64,000 nucleotides of DNA, taken from Ricinus communis. Its lineage: Eukaryota > Streptophyta > Magnoliopsida > Malpighiales > Euphorbiaceae. Below the pieces are notes generated by a model. It made no database searches. It saw nothing but the letters and a program-made list of their open reading frames with translations, and had not been told where the DNA came from. Shown piece by piece: positions 10,918 to 24,095 of the stretch. Position numbers and translations under genes: made by a program. Positions within the stretch are counted from its first letter, which is position 1. Every line of letters starts with the position of its first letter. The stretch covers positions 12,098,446-12,162,445 of the forward strand of contig NC_063261.1 of assembly GCF_019578655.1 (NCBI RefSeq), given 5' to 3'.

Positions 10918-13258
10918 TAAGAAAACTGATTCTAGTGTATGTCTTTAATTTTATTATTTAACAGATTATTCTTGCATCACTACACTTTCACATACTGTAT
11001 ATGTTGGTCCCTATAGCCGCAATGTTGTTGACTAGCAGTTCTTTAGTTCCACTCAAATCCTAGAATTGCGACACTCGCTACCATCACTCACAAGTAATGA
11101 GTAAATTTTCTTCGTCACATGGACCCTTGAGTAGGGAGACGAGCCAAGCAAGAACACCTTTTTCTTGTAGGAACCTTTTATCCTTACCTAAGACTTAGCT
11201 CATGGTAATGACCGTAGTAATCTCTCCTAAGAACTTTATTGATTGCAATGTGAGATGTCTTTTCTTGTAACTATCTTAAGCCCAAGTATTGAAAGGCCTT
11301 GGACTAGAAATGCGGAACCAGGCTCTAGGCGTAAAATATGTAGGCTTTTATGCTTATACTAAGTGATGTGCATAGTTTTACACATATTTGCTTGCATATT
11401 ATTGCGTATGTTCTTAGCAATTAATGTGCTTTTATTCCCAGATCACATGTATTTTGTCTTCTTTTGCATTTCAGGAGCATTTATAGGACCGTCATCGGTG
11501 TTTAAGCAATTATAGATCAATACATGTGGAAATGGACGAGAATTCATCAAGATCGGACAAGAGCTCGCGTTGCACATATTGAGCACGGCCTGAGTTAAGG
11601 TCGTGCTGACCATCACGGCCTGGACTCTAGCCGTGACCAACCATTGAAACTTGGTCTTCAAAATAATGGTTTGGGCACGGTTTCTGAGGCCACCACAAGC
11701 CGTGGTGGCCAGCACCGGCGGGGGCACGGCCATGGTAAAAACCTACTTGGTGAGATCCACAGTTTCAGCACGGCCTAGACTCCGGCCATGCTGATCAGCA
11801 CGGCCTTGACCATGGTCGTGCTGAAACAAAATATATAAGGAAAATGAATTTTTTTTAGGGTTAGAAAGAGGGGGAAGGAGTGACATAGAGCCCTGGCGGC
11901 TAGTTCGGTTTCTGCACAATATTGAGTGCGAGAGAGAGTTGCAGGGAGGAAGAATCCTGGAATCACAAGGTTCCGAGTGCAAAACAGTAGTGGAGCAATT
12001 CAAGAGGCAATTTGGGAGATTAATCAAAGTGTAGATCCAAATTTGGAGCTGTCCATCCAATTCGAGAGAAAATGGTGTACATGTTTTATTTTCATTATTC
12101 TTTCATTGTAATTGATTTCCTAGATTGTTTTAAACATGAACATGTTTAGCTAGACTGATTAAATCCATTAGGATTTCTTTACTATGTTGGCTTAATATTA
12201 TATTGTTGGATTGTTTTAGTTGGTTTTGTATTCTTTTTGCTTTCAGTATTAATAAGATAATGCATCATTCATGAGACGTTGTGAATTGTGTGTTTAGATT
12301 GCTTTGTGTGATTGAGAAGTCCATTTGGCAATTGGAATTTTGAATAGCAAGAACTAGTTAATAATCACTTAGAGATAAGGATAATTAACTAGCCGGATTA
12401 AGAATTAACAAAGCTTAATAGAGGCGGATTAAAGCTTAATGCTAATTTAAGAATCAATCGTTAGGAAGAGATTCCAACTTTAGGTTATTAATTTAGGAAT
12501 TCGGTTATCTCGAGAGAGAAACCGAATTTGGTTAAGAATTTGTCCACGGATAGCATAATTAGACTCACCAATCCTTTATTTGTTGTTTGATTGCCAACTA
12601 GTTTAGGTTCCCTTTGGGTTTGCTTTCTTGTCTTGGTTGTTTTAGTTATCAATTACTCCTGCATCTCCCTTAGAATTTAGCTTGTAGCTATTAGTTAGTT
12701 TAGAAATTATTCATCACTCATTTTAGGTTAATATAACAAAGAACAAAGGAGTAACTCTGGGCTTTCACTTTCCCGAGGAATACGACCTTGATACTCGCCA
12801 TTAGTGCTAGACTGCATCGATAGGTACACTGCCTTAGATTGTAGCTAACATAAAGTAGCACACATCACTAAGGAACATCATTTTGTTTGTTTAAATCTGC
12901 CTTGAGAGCTTATGGCATGCGCGTCAGGCCTACTATCCCCTGTTGATAAAAAGCCCAAACCTAAAATCCTAGGGAAGAAAGACTCACAATGAACCATGTG
13001 CAGGAGAAATAAGGTTGGAAGGATGAATTGTATACTACTGTGCATGCTAACTTCTTTTTCCTTGTCCTTGTGCATTGCATATGCATCATGCATCTCATGC
13101 ATTCCGTCATACTAACCTTTATTTTTTTTAGCCATATAGACTCTCTTATGGGTTGAAAAAGGCAAGACAGTGGGAGATTGGAAAGAGTGTCCATTTCTCC
13201 AAGAATCAGAGCTGTATTGGAACACCTAAAAAGACCAAGACACCAAGTTACCTAAGAG
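10918..13258 (+). other. Leader region of F between PBS and gag, split by a solo LTR
   Basis: About 830 bases of non-coding leader (10918-11363 and 12873-13258) interrupted by the solo LTR. Long leaders are normal in Tat/Ogre elements. No open frame of interest was seen. Confidence 0.65.
11364..12867 (+). repeat. Solo A-type LTR with perfect target duplication
   Basis: It starts TGATGTGCATAG and ends CACACATCA. It is flanked by CTAAG at 11359-11363 and CTAAG at 12868-12872, with no PBS after it and no polypurine tract before it. It is therefore a recombined remnant of a complete A-type element that had inserted in the F leader. It has a TATA box (TATATAAGG, 11832-11840) with CACGGCC/GGCCGTG inverted words packed just upstream (about 11583-11825). 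Confidence 0.93.
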
Positions 13259-15212
13259 ATGGCTAATGAAAGAGCTAATGAACAAGATGTCGAGTACCTA
13301 AAAAATGTTATCATCGATGACTTAAGGGGTGTAATTTGGGAAGAGCTTCAACAACTCTTAGCTGGGATGGCTGTAAACCAAGCCCCACCTGTTGCTCCTA
13401 TCGCACCGGCTAACCCCCTGTTGCTATTGACTCAGCTATGGTTGCCACTGAAACTACTGCTACCACTGCAACTGCAACTGCAACTGCTCCTACGACCAAT
13501 GCCAATGTTGAAGACCTAGCTAGAAGGGGAGTGCCTCAAAAATTTTGGGACTTTGATGAGTTTATGCTAGACTAGGTTGAGAGGGAGACTGCCCTTGCCA
13601 TCAATAAGGCTATAAGTGAACTGAGTGCCCAACTTGAAAAAATGCAGGGTATGCTGGAAATCAAGGCTTTGGACCCTACCTTTAAATTCAAAAGGGTTGG
13701 CTTTTACTAGGAGAAGGCAAGCTACTTACAAAATTTAGAATGCCCGAGATGAAAGAGTTCAGCGGCACTGGTGACCTGAAGATTCATCTGAAGTAGAATG
13801 TAAGCATCATGGAAACTACTCAACTGAGCAAGACCCAAATCATCAAGCTGTTTGTGCTATCTCTTGAAAGACCCACTGTCAACTAGTACCAAAGCCTAGA
13901 AGAACCCATTAAAGCCGAGTGGCACAATTATGCAATTCTTTTGTTAAGGAGTACGCTTATTTGGAAGTGTCAATCAGGGATCTTGAATCCACTAAGCAAA
14001 AGCTAAATAAGTCCTTCTCTAATTTCCTCACCAGATGGAGGAACAAGATAGGGCCAATGAAAAACAAGCCTTTTAAAATGGACTAAGTTCATATGGTGGT
14101 CCGAGACGTTCTTCCAGGATGGGCTGAAAGGTTGCAGATGATGAACACTAAAACCTTCATGGACTTGTACGATGACGGGCTACAGGTCGAGGAAATCAAG
14201 AATGAAAAGGGAAAGACCGTGAGGACTGACAGAAGGGCAAATTACGTAGTTGGAGGGAGCAGGACCTTGGATGTGAATGCTGTACAACAATCGAGAAAGT
14301 TCTCCAACTTCAATCTCTCTAAGATCTTTGAGAGATTGGTTCAGAATGGCAATGCTCCAACTTACCACCTTAAAGAATGCACCAAACCGAAACACACTTG
14401 GATACAAACCTAACACCTATTGTAAGTTCCACCAATCACCTGGTCACCACATCGATAACTACATCCAGTTGAAACATGAAATCTAGAACCTTATCAATAC
14501 TAGAAAGCTCATTGACCCTAACTAACCCAACACTAGAAAGAACCCCTCACCAAACTACAATAACACACCACCTCCAAGCCAAGTGCCCATGATCAACTCT
14601 GATTTCAGCGAAGAGGAAATCATGAACTGTTTTGTAAATATACTCCAAACTGAGCCAAAAGCCAAACCAGATTGCCTAGAAAGAACCTTCACCGAGCTGA
14701 GGGCACTACTATACGTGGTGGTCTGACACTTAAAATGGAGCTGGAAGCTTAAGCCCTAATCACCAAAAGACAGTCCTAATCCTCACAATGGTCAGTATTG
14801 TGAGTATTACCAGGATTTCGGGCATATGATAGATTAGTGCAGTCGTCTCAAGCATAAAGTTTAGGACTTGATCAACATTAGAGAATGGGAGGTTGAGCAA
14901 CTTCCTTTATATGAGTGTGAAGACTTGCCTGGGTAGCTTTCGAGAAAATATGACTTTAAAGTTTCATATTCGTAGCCACCCTCGACTGATATTTGAATTA
15001 AGGATATAATGCCAAATGGTTGGGGGATTAATGATGATCAAGCCATTTATGAGCCTTGTATCCTAGAGAACTGGAAAGAAGGGGAAAAAGAAGTCGGTCA
15101 TGGTTATTGACATCTGGTATAGTTTCGGGGATGAGAGTGAAGTTCAAGATGACAAGGCCAAGGACATCTAGGCTGATAATGGTTCTAAAACTAATTCAGC
15201 GGGTAAGGGTAA
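13259..15212 (+). pseudogene. gag: gag of Tat/Ogre-like element F, broken
   Basis: It starts at ATG 13259 (MANERANEQDVEYL...). The next recognisable parts are a proline-rich linker (13380-13510), a 'GVPQKFWDFDEFML' block (about 13530-13570), a capsid-like 'MKEFSGTGDLKIHLK' region at about 13747-13795, a 'DVLPGWAERLQMMN' block (14104-14150) and the Tat-type knuckle YCKFHQSPGHHIDNY (about 14419-14465). A second knuckle-like copy, YCEYYQDFGHMID, lies at about 14794-14835. Many in-frame stops and several frameshifts are present. In the family this is the structural protein that packages element RNA. The reading is cut at 15212 by A2, and no protease or RT follows anywhere in F. Confidence 0.75.
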
Positions 15213-16681
15213 TGATGTGTGCTACTCGTGTTAGCTACAATCTAAGGCAGTGTACCTATCGATGCAGTCTAGCACTAATGGCGAGTATCAAGGTCGTATT
15301 CCTCGGGAAAGCGAAAGCCCAGAGTTACTTCTTTGTTCTTTGTTATATTAACCTAAAATGGATGATGAATAAATTCTAAACTAACTATTAACTACGAGCT
15401 AAGTTCTAAGGGAGATGCATGAGTAATTGATAAGTGAAATAATCAAGACAAGAAGACAAACCCAAAGGGAATCTAAACTAGTTGGCATTCGAACAAAAGA
15501 TAAAGGATCAGTGAGTCTAATTATGCTACCCGTGAATTCTTGAATTCGGTTTCTCTCTCGAGATAACCGAATTCCCAAACCTAATAACCTAAAGTTGGAA
15601 TCTTTTCCTAACAATTGATTCTTAAATTAGCATTAAGCTTTAATCCGCCTCTATTAAGCTTTGTTAATTCTTAATCCGGCTAGTTAATTATCCTTATCTC
15701 TAAGCGATTATTAACCAGTTCTTGTTATTCAAAGTTCCAATTGCCAAACGGATTTCTCAATCTCATAAAGCAATCTAAACATCACAATTCACAATGTCTC
15801 ATGAATAATGCATAATCTTATTCATACTGAAAACAAGAAGAATACAAAACCAACTCAAACAATCCAACAATATAATATCAAGCCAACATAGTAAAGAAAT
15901 CCCAATGGATTAAATCAGTCTAGCTAAACATGTTCATGTTTAAAACAATCTAGGAAATCAATTACAATAAAAGAATAATGAAAATAAAACATGTACCCCC
16001 TTTTCTCTCGAATTGGATGAACAGCTCCAAATCTGGATCTACACTTTGATTAATCTCCCAAACTGCCTCTTGAATTGCTCCACCATCGTTTTTGCACTCG
16101 GAATCTTACGATTCGGATTCTACTCACCGCAACTCTCTCTCGATGTTGTGCGTAAACCGAACCAGCCATTAGGGCTCAATGTCACTCTTTTTCTTTCCCC
16201 TCCTCTTAAGAAAAACTCATTTTTTCTTATATATTTAACTCAGCACGGCCGTGCTCAAGGCCGTGCTGAAACTGTGGATCTCACCAAGTAGGGTTTCACC
16301 ACGGCCGTGTTCCTCCCCGTGTTGGTCACCACGGGCCGTGTTTCTCCCCGTGTTGGCCATCACGGGCCGTGCTGAAGACCGTGGTGGCTACGGAAACCGT
16401 GCCCAAAGTGCCAATTTCAAGAATCAGTTATTGGTTGAGCACGGCCAGAGTCCAGGCCGTGCTCAATGTATGCATTGCGGGCTCTTGTCCGATCTTGATG
16501 AATTCTCGTCCGTTTCCGCATGTATTGATCTATAATTGCTTAAACAATGATGATGGTCCTATAAATGTTCCTGAAATGCAAAAGAACATAAAACACGGGT
16601 GATCTGGGAATAAAAGCACAATAATTGCTAAGAACATACGCAATAATATGCAAGCAAATATGTGTAAAACTATGCTTATCA
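15213..16681 (-). repeat. 3' LTR of A2
   Basis: The plus strand reads TGATGTGTGCTACTCG ... CTATGCTTATCA, 1469 bp. Many CACGGCC/GGCCGTG words lie at 16240-16475. The minus-strand TATA box TATATAAG is at 16226-16233, on the U5 side of those words. Confidence 0.9.
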
Positions 16682-16699
16682 AATTACCCCACACTTAAG
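16682..16699 (-). other. Polypurine tract of A2
   Basis: The minus strand reads CTTAAGTGTGGGGTAATT directly before the LTR start TGATAAGCATAG. It is identical in form to that of element A. Confidence 0.88.
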
Positions 16700-18499
16700 C
16701 TATTGCTTGTCCTCAAGCAATTAACAACTCAACCCACAAAACTACAGTTAGCAATTCATTTCAGTTTATGCCCCTAGTCCACAACAGAGAGTATTCAACA
16801 CATCTCAAAGGATACTCAATCATAAATCAAATTACAAATCATTAACAAAGAGTGGAAATAATATTAATGCATGAGTAACTTAAATGATAACTCAACACAA
16901 ACATCATGAACCAATGCCTCACAGGGATCACTCAAGTCACTCAAAGAGTATATTAGGTGAATAACAAATCCCTTAAAGCAAATGCACAAGACCCGCTCAC
17001 CATAAGCTTGCTCATAAATCATATCTTCGCTATTGTGAATAAGTAAATACCAAAATCAAAGGGTCTTTACCAAGGTTGTAATGGGGCTAGGGTAAAGGTA
17101 CGGAGATTCAGACAGAAGTATGAAAATGCTGGAATTCGTGCGATAAACAATATTATATGCTCAAAGGATTAAATGCCTAAGATCACAAAAAGAATCATTC
17201 ACTAAAATCCCTACTTCATAGAATAACGCCGAAATGCTCTAAATCCAATAAAAAGATAAATAATTAAAGAGATTTGTTTATTATATTTTTTTCTTCTTCT
17301 TCTTCTTTTTTTTTCTTCTTTTTTTTTTTTTTAAAGAAATGAACTAGCGACTTATTAGCGATCACGTATACAACTCGAATAAACATAAAGAATAACAAAT
17401 ACAAATTGGATCAAGGGGAGCATTTAAAATATCAAAAAGATTTAGTGAATTTACCAAAATAGCAACTAGCATTTTAATCCCACATAAAGTCGAACATATC
17501 ACAGAAAGAAATTCCAAAGTATAAGGGTAAAGGAAAGATAAATGTAAAGAATGGTATAATTGAAGTGTATAGGTGTAGATTATGAAGAAAAGGTTAAGAA
17601 GGCTCAAATATTGGCTAACTAATGGAAACATAAGGTGGTAGGCTTTTGGTCAAATGTGGGGAATCCTAAATCGCCCAAATCATCTCATGGTATTCACAAT
17701 ATTCATGTAACTTCGACACGCATTACAAAGCAAGTTCTAGAAGCAAAGTTAAGTACAATGCACACTCAAACAAGAAATATAAAGAGCATAAGCAAAATGA
17801 ATGCTCAACCGGCTCAAAATCTCACTTTCGGGTGTGGTATTAGGTGCGATTGGTTCGCAACATCATTAATTGAATCATTATTTAAGAAACACATGCATAT
17901 GATATTATCAACGTTCTAAGTTAAAATTCGACAATTCGAAAACAATTAAATAACACCGTTTAACCCGGTAGGTTGATGTGTAAAACACCATAAATGGTTT
18001 TCCAAGGACAATGAACAACAAAGAAAAGTAACTACAATTCTATAAATCAAGTCATCAATCAACTCAAAATTAGCTTACTCAAGTGCATAAAAACACAATG
18101 TCCTAACATCTCCTAAAAATACACAACACCTAGCCATAGCAATTAAAAATCCATATGAGAGATTAGGGTTTACCCATAAGCACCCCACACTTAAAGAACA
18201 CACTGTCCTCAGTGTAAAATGTTATGGATACCCCGCATGGAATGCTCAACTAAGAGAACAAAAGCAATACAATCCAAGTGCATGACATGTATGAAAAATA
18301 AAGTAAATAAATGCAGAAAAATAAAAAGATCTAGGGGACCGCCTTGATCATCCATCGAGGCCGATGTTGTGGAAATTCAAAGGCCTCCTGTAGAATATGA
18401 AAATAATAAAATAAAGAAATAAAATCAAAACTGAAAATATGAAAACTAAAACTAATAAAATGTTTCAAAACAAAAAGTTTAAAAAAAAGGTTAAAAACT
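16700..18499 (-). other. Post-pol non-coding region of A2
   Basis: Contains the block caaagggtctttaccaagg (about 17056), a T-rich low-complexity run (17281-17335) and the central PPT-like block (18181-18215, minus AAGTGTGGGG). All are shared with A1 and A. No sense-strand coding potential was seen. Confidence 0.7.
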
Positions 18500-19864
18500 T
18501 GATGGGTTCTTTATGCAACCTACACCTAAGGCAGTGAACCTACCGATGCAGCCTAGCACTAGTGAGTATCAAGGTCGTATCCCTGGAGATCGGGTGAACC
18601 TAGAGTTACTACTGCTTGCTATGTTATCTAGTCTGAAATAGGGTGTGAAAGTTCTAACATACCAGCTAATGGTTATGAGTGCAATTAAGTAAATGAAGGA
18701 CAACAATGGACAATTAAAAGACAATTGTAAAGAGAGAAATAAATCCAAAAGGGAGCCTAAGTGATGGAATTCTAAAGATGAATTTTATGGATTGCCGATC
18801 TTGCTTACCCGTGCCTAAATCCCTGAATTGAATCCTGCCTCTCTCGAGCTTACCGGATTCCTAAACCCTGCACTAACCTAATGGAATCTCTTCCTATCGG
18901 ACACTACAAATTAGCATTAAGTATGATTTAAGACTATTAAGAGTTGTTAGTTCTTAATCCCGTGAGTAAATCAACCTCATCTCTATGTGTTAACTACCAG
19001 TCCTTACTATTCAAAATCCAGTTGTAACAAGCATTTCTCAATGTCAAGAAACAACCTAATAAACAATTAATCCAACGTCTCAAATTAATTGCATCAAACT
19101 TTTATTACTGAATAGCAAGAAGATTGCAAGAATGACAATTATAAAAAACTAACAATTAAGCATAATCCATCAACAAAGGTGAACCCTAATGGATTCAAAA
19201 GATCTAGCTGCTCATGTTCATAGTCAAAGCAATTAAAGAACAAAATAAGGAAAAACAAATTAAAGGTATGTACACCCTTCTCTTTCAAGCTGAATGAGAA
19301 ACCCTAAATTTGCAAATTCAAAATCTCAAACCCTAATTGCCTCTTGAATGCTCCCAAAGTTTGTCTTGATCTTCAATTCGATGTTGGAATAAGTGGAATC
19401 CCCCCTTCAATTGATGAAAATTGATCTCTCCAGGTCTACAATTGAGGTATAGGAAATATTTGATTAAGTGTGTGTCTTGGAATTGAGTCCAAAAATCGTC
19501 TTTTTTTATTAGAATTCAAAATCGCCTATATAGTTGATTCGCCAGGCCGAGCCACCACAGCCGTGCCCAAGCTTGGAGGCCGTGGTGGCTACTAAGGCGC
19601 AATAAATGGCACAATTGGGATAGCCTTTTGATAATTCAGCACGGCCGAGTCCGAGCCGTGCTCAACCCTCGGTGCTTGTTCTCGCCCAATTTGATGGATT
19701 TTGCTCCGTAATCCCGTGATTTCCCTCGACACCGATGGTGTCCTTCGAAATGACCTGAAATGAAAAGGGAAACAAAAGACAGTGATTCTAGCATAAAACG
19801 GGATAATCATGCATAAAAATGTGAACAATCGGGCATGAAAACATGTATAGTATGATGCTTATCA
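18500..19864 (-). repeat. 3' LTR of D
   Basis: The plus strand reads TGATGGGTTC ... GATGCTTATCA, 1365 bp. It shares the terminal 'ctaaggcagtgaacct.ccgatgcag' core and the polypurine context with A-type LTRs, and has inverted CACGGCC words at about 19541-19665. Confidence 0.85.
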
Positions 19865-19882
19865 AATTACCCCATGCTTAAA
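19865..19882 (-). other. Polypurine tract of D
   Basis: The minus strand reads TTTAAGCATGGGGTAATT before TGATAAGCATC. One GTG-to-CATG type change relative to A. Confidence 0.8.
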
Positions 19883-21568
19883 CTTTTGCTTGTCCTCAAG
19901 CAATTTACAACTCACTCCTCAAAAGATATCAAATAACTCAATCAATCGCATTGCAGGAGGTTAGCTCAAAATAAATTTCAAAACTCGTAATGATTTTTCC
20001 CAAAATCCCCAAATCACTAAATCCTTAAGAGAAAGAGCAAACTTAGTAAAGTTGCTAAAGTTAAAATGATAAACCATCTAAATTAAGAAATTGAGAATCA
20101 TGCCTCACAAGATATCACTCAAAACACACAAGTGTATATAGGTGAAAGAAGATCGCCAAGCTCTCAACGCAAAAATACAGAAAAAGTGCTTACCATAGGC
20201 TTGCTTATGGATTCAATCTCCACTACTACGAAATAATCAATATTCATGATCAAAGGGTCTTGAGCCAGGTTGTAATGGGGTTAAGGTAAGGTACGTATAA
20301 ATATGGAAAGTAGGCTACAAGTTGCTGGAAGTTAAGCAAGTAATGCAAGAAAGTAATGAAGGATCAAGTGCTATACCAAAATGAACACTAAGTTGCTCTA
20401 AAAATAAGATGATGCTCGAAATGAACTAAATTAATACTTTCTACTTTTTTTTTTTTTTTTTTTTATATATAAATATATATACTATGTATATATATTACAA
20501 CAGTTTATGTAGGAGTTGTTGGTTATTGACACATACAATAATTGAAGGAAGCATCTATGAAAAATCTAGCAACTTAGTGAAATATATGAATGCAGATTGA
20601 TCCAAAGTAAAATGCAAGTATAACTTATATAATTTCCAAAGTAACAATGGTAGAAAGAATGGTCAAATGAATAGAAGTGATAAGATGAGTGTCAACGTTA
20701 TTATTGTCAAGAAATGAATGGCTAAGGCTCAAAATTGGTTCACTAAGGGAAAAATAGGGTTAGGCTTTTTTTGGCCAAATTGTGTAAATCCTAAGTGCCC
20801 AAATCATCTCACGATTATTGACAATTCATGTAATTTCAACAGATATCGTGAAAGCAAGTTCTAGAAACAGAGATTCTGAAATGCTCACTAATGAAGGAAA
20901 AAGGAGCATAATAGTGATGCACCAATTGACTCAAAATCTCACCATTCGAGTGATTTAAAATTGCATGAATTCTCAACCCAAAGTTTAAATAGTCAATCAC
21001 AATAATAAGCAGCAATATTAATAAAGTGTTCTATATCTACGATAAAGTAATATGGAAGAATTAAGGAAAATACCGGTTTTACTCGGCCGGATTGTAGTTG
21101 AGAGATTTATTCATTGCCTTCTTCCGAACAAGGTTCGATAAAAGCTATAAGGGAATCCATCAAAGGAGAAAAAAGTCATCAACTACTTAATTAAAACAAA
21201 ACTCAAGATAGGCACAACATCTAGAGGTCCCTACCCCACATTTTAGTATAACACCGTCCACGGTGTTGTTAGAGATTTAGACCGAGGAAGCATATGATTC
21301 ACACATTATGGTTATGGAAGATCATGCTGAATTTTTTTTTTGGTTTTTTTTTAATTAAAAAACTATAATGTTCTACTTAACATAAACAAACAAGTGCAAG
21401 GAAATAACATAAAAGTAAACAAGCTACAAGCAAGAAAGTAAAAGAAGATAACAAATTGAAAGAAAGAAAAAGAAAAAAAATAAAAAAATAAAAAAAAAAT
21501 AAAGAAAAAGGATGGAGGAAAATAGCACAAATTTTTTTCTTTCCGCTAGAGTCTCTGACGGTGTATCC
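19883..21568 (-). other. Non-coding 3' region of D
   Basis: Contains a counterpart of the caaagggtctt...gttgtaatgggg block (20250-20285), a poly-T run (20445-20463), a central PPT-like ACTAAAATGTGGGG (minus, about 21233-21250) and A-rich low-complexity sequence (21465-21510). No gene was seen. Confidence 0.6.
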
Positions 21569-23060
21569 TCACCGTTGGATCTCACCGGAAGTCAGGTGGA
21601 AATTTATCGAGGAGGTCATGGTGGTGGATCGTGGTCTGAAGCATGTCGCCAAATCGAACTCCATATCATCAATGAGCCGTTGATTTTGTGCTCTAGCCTC
21701 TTGCATCTTTTGAATCTGCACTACTATGAAGTCTGTCTGGGTGGCCTGTCTTTCTAAACCACTCAGGAATTGTTGAAGTGTACTGTTCAAACTGCCCAAC
21801 TGTGCCTTCGTTTCTTCTTGAAACCGCACAAACTCGCAGTACTCACGCTGTAGATCGAGACTCGATCTAGACGGTCGGCCAAAGCACCGATCCGACGCTC
21901 GATGGCTCTACCGAATGAGAGGATGAGGCTCCGGGATGAAGGCATAAACACTCTAGGCCGGGTTAGGAATCCTAACATCCGGAATCCCACCGACGGATGT
22001 TGGGCTCCTCTAGCCGCTGCCTCTCTAGCTTCCCTGACTATTGTGCTCACGAGCCTATATTCAATACCATGTGGATGTCTAGTGGCCGTGATCATCTGCA
22101 TGTTGATCATTTGTCTGATCCCTAGTGGTGTCATGTCACCAATATTTGAAAGCTCCGGCTGCATACCGCCTAATACATCTAGTCTCTTAGCTAACCTAGT
22201 CACATACGGACCGGAAACAACAATGCATCTTCTTCCCGAGCGTCTACTATAAATGAACGGACTTGGCGAGCCAATAAATATCCCAAGTCTAGCTTCTTCC
22301 GATGTTGCATAGCCCGGAGAATAAAGACATCGGTGGATCGCCCCAAAACTGTCCCCTCATTTGTAATGGTGTAAGCTAGTAGGGTATGAATGTAGCGGAG
22401 ATGGTCCTAGGTAGGCTAGATGCCTTAGACCTGCTTGGGTAGTATGTTTCCGGCCTCATTACCAATGAATCCCACATGGCGTCATATGAAATTGGATGGA
22501 TGTAGAGACAACCCTGATACTCCTCCCCCGAGATTTCTTGTTCACCCATAATCCCAAATACATTCCAAATTGTGGGACCGACATCGAGAACTCCCTTCCC
22601 CAAGCCTAAAATAAATTGCATCAGCCGATGCCGCCAGGATCCGCTGTCGCAGGAAGAAGGTGCCGAGGAACTCGATCGTAAGCTCACGGTAGGTTGGCTC
22701 AATGATGTCAAAGAATCTCGCATATGGCGTAGTCTCGACCGGTGTGTGCACATCTTGAGCCAATCCCACTCTCTCAGGGATGTGAAGTCTATGCAACGGC
22801 CCGCCATCACTTGCTTCCATCTCATGACTTGGAATCTACTTTCATTGTCTGCATTAGGGAATGTCCACAATGGATGACGGCCAGTGTGGATGGATTCAGC
22901 AGTGCTCTCCGAGGTCTGACTATTTCACGTGGTGGTGGAGGTGGAAGTCTTTGGTACGGTTCCGTGCTGTGGAGGAAGATGTTCCTTCACCACGCGATCG
23001 CTTGCTGGTAGCGACGCGTTTCAGTTGCTTTCTACGAGATTTATCACGGTCCGTCATATC
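21569..23060 (-). pseudogene. Athila ORF1-like / plant transposon protein pseudogene
   Basis: Reading leftward from about 23060, a basic N-terminal segment (KSRRKQLKR) is followed by a stretch with 'PTYRELTIEFLGTFFL' (about 22680-22730) and 'IYFRLGE'. This fits the Y-x-ELT-x-EFL signature of proteins from Athila-type elements (Athila ORF-1 or 'putative plant transposon protein' families). Later frames (22203-21787) carry 'MTPLGIRQMINMQMI' and 'ERRIGALADRLDRV', then a coiled-coil-rich tail (21829-21569, 'AQLGSLNSTLQQFLSGLERQ'). At least two frameshifts separate these blocks. The role of this family is not established. The family assignment is from motif memory, so moderately sure. Confidence 0.6.
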
Positions 23061-23195
23061 ACCTAATGCAACGAATTATTAGTTTTTTGTAAAAATTCAA
23101 GTTAATGAAAGAAATAATCTACCGAATCAACAGCATAATGATTATACTTCGACTAACCAAAACTTGTATAAACTAATAAACCGATATATATCAAT

Positions 23196-24071
23196 CAAAG
23201 ATTGAAGATTGGGCGAGCTTCATTGATTGGTTTTCAAATCGAGCAAGAGGAATTGGGGCTGTTTACTCTCATCCAAGGGTGTAATCGGGCTTCTCTACCT
23301 TTACTTATTATTGTAATTGAATTCTTATGGATTTTGATAATGAACATGATTAGCTAGATTGATTAAATCCATTGGGATTTCTTTACTATGTTGGCTTAGT
23401 ATTATATTGTTGGGTTGTTTGGGTTAATTTTGTATTCTTTTTGCTTTCAGTATTAATAAGATAATGCATTATTCATGAGACGTTGTGAATTGTGTGTTTA
23501 GATTGCTTTGTGTGATTGAGAAGTCCATTTGGCAATTAGAATTTTGAATAGCAAGAATTGGTTAATAATCGCTTAGAGATAAGGATAATTAACTAGCCGG
23601 ATTAAGAATTAACAAAGCTTAATAAAGGCGGATTAAAGCTTAATGCTAATTTAAGAATCAATCGTTAGGAAGAGATTCCAACTTTAGGTTATTAGGTTTA
23701 GGAATTCGGTTATCTCGAGAGAGAAACTGAATTCGGTTAAGAATTCATCCACGGGTAGCATAATTAGACTCACCAATCCTTTATCTTTTGTTTGATTGCC
23801 AACTAGTTTAGGTTTCCTTTGGGTTTGCTTTCTTGTCTTGGTTATTTTAGTTATCAATTACTCCTGCATCTCCCTTAGAACTTAGATTGTAGCTATTAGT
23901 TAGTTTAGAAAGTACTCATTACTCATTTTAGGTTAATATAACAAAGAACAAAGGAGTAACTCAGGGCTTTCACTTTCTCGAGGAATACGACCTTGATACT
24001 CACCATTAGTGCTAGACTGCATCGATAGGTACACTGCCTTAGATTGTAGCTAACACAAGTAGCAAACATTA
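23196..24071 (+). repeat. 5' LTR remnant of H (G type, start missing)
   Basis: Matches 50494-51140 and the reverse of 57637-58530. It begins abruptly at caaagattgaagattggg after D and ends acatta where the family has acatca. Confidence 0.8.
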
Positions 24072-24077
24072 AGTTTT

Positions 24078-24095
24078 TGGCGCTGTTGCCGAGGA
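24078..24095 (+). other. Primer binding site of H
   Basis: TGGCGCTGTTGCCGAGGA, two transitions (C to T, G to A) away from the perfect tRNA-Asp-type site. Confidence 0.85.

Larger units (their letters stand above)
15213..18499 (-). mobile_element. Element A2: Athila-like non-autonomous copy, 3' part only
   Basis: On the minus strand, 3' LTR 15213-16681 is preceded by a polypurine tract and the post-pol region (16700-18499), which matches 35930-37760 of element A. The next expected parts (gag remnant, PBS, 5' LTR) are missing because D begins at 18500 and the far side of D is itself truncated. The left flank is ggtaa (15208-15212) in the F gag. No matching duplication can be checked. Confidence 0.8.
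18500..23195 (-). mobile_element. Element D: divergent Athila-like element with ORF1-type pseudogene, 5' end lost
   Basis: On the minus strand, 3' LTR 18500-19864, polypurine tract 19865-19882, a post-pol-like non-coding region (to about 21300), then a pseudogene (21569-23060) and a short leader up to about 23195, where homology changes abruptly to another LTR (H). The LTR is related to the A type but clearly diverged. D lies inside A2's post-pol region. Because its 5' LTR is missing, no target duplication can be tested. Confidence 0.75.

Noticed and set aside
21902..22252. Plus-strand 116-codon open frame
   Set aside because: Shadow of the minus-strand coding remnant of D. Composition is GC-richer there only because of the ORF on the other strand.
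22376..22870. 164-codon open frame on the minus strand as a separate gene
   Set aside because: It is an alternative frame over the Athila-ORF1-like pseudogene; the frame with YRELTIEFL overlaps it, and the open stretches just switch frame at indels.
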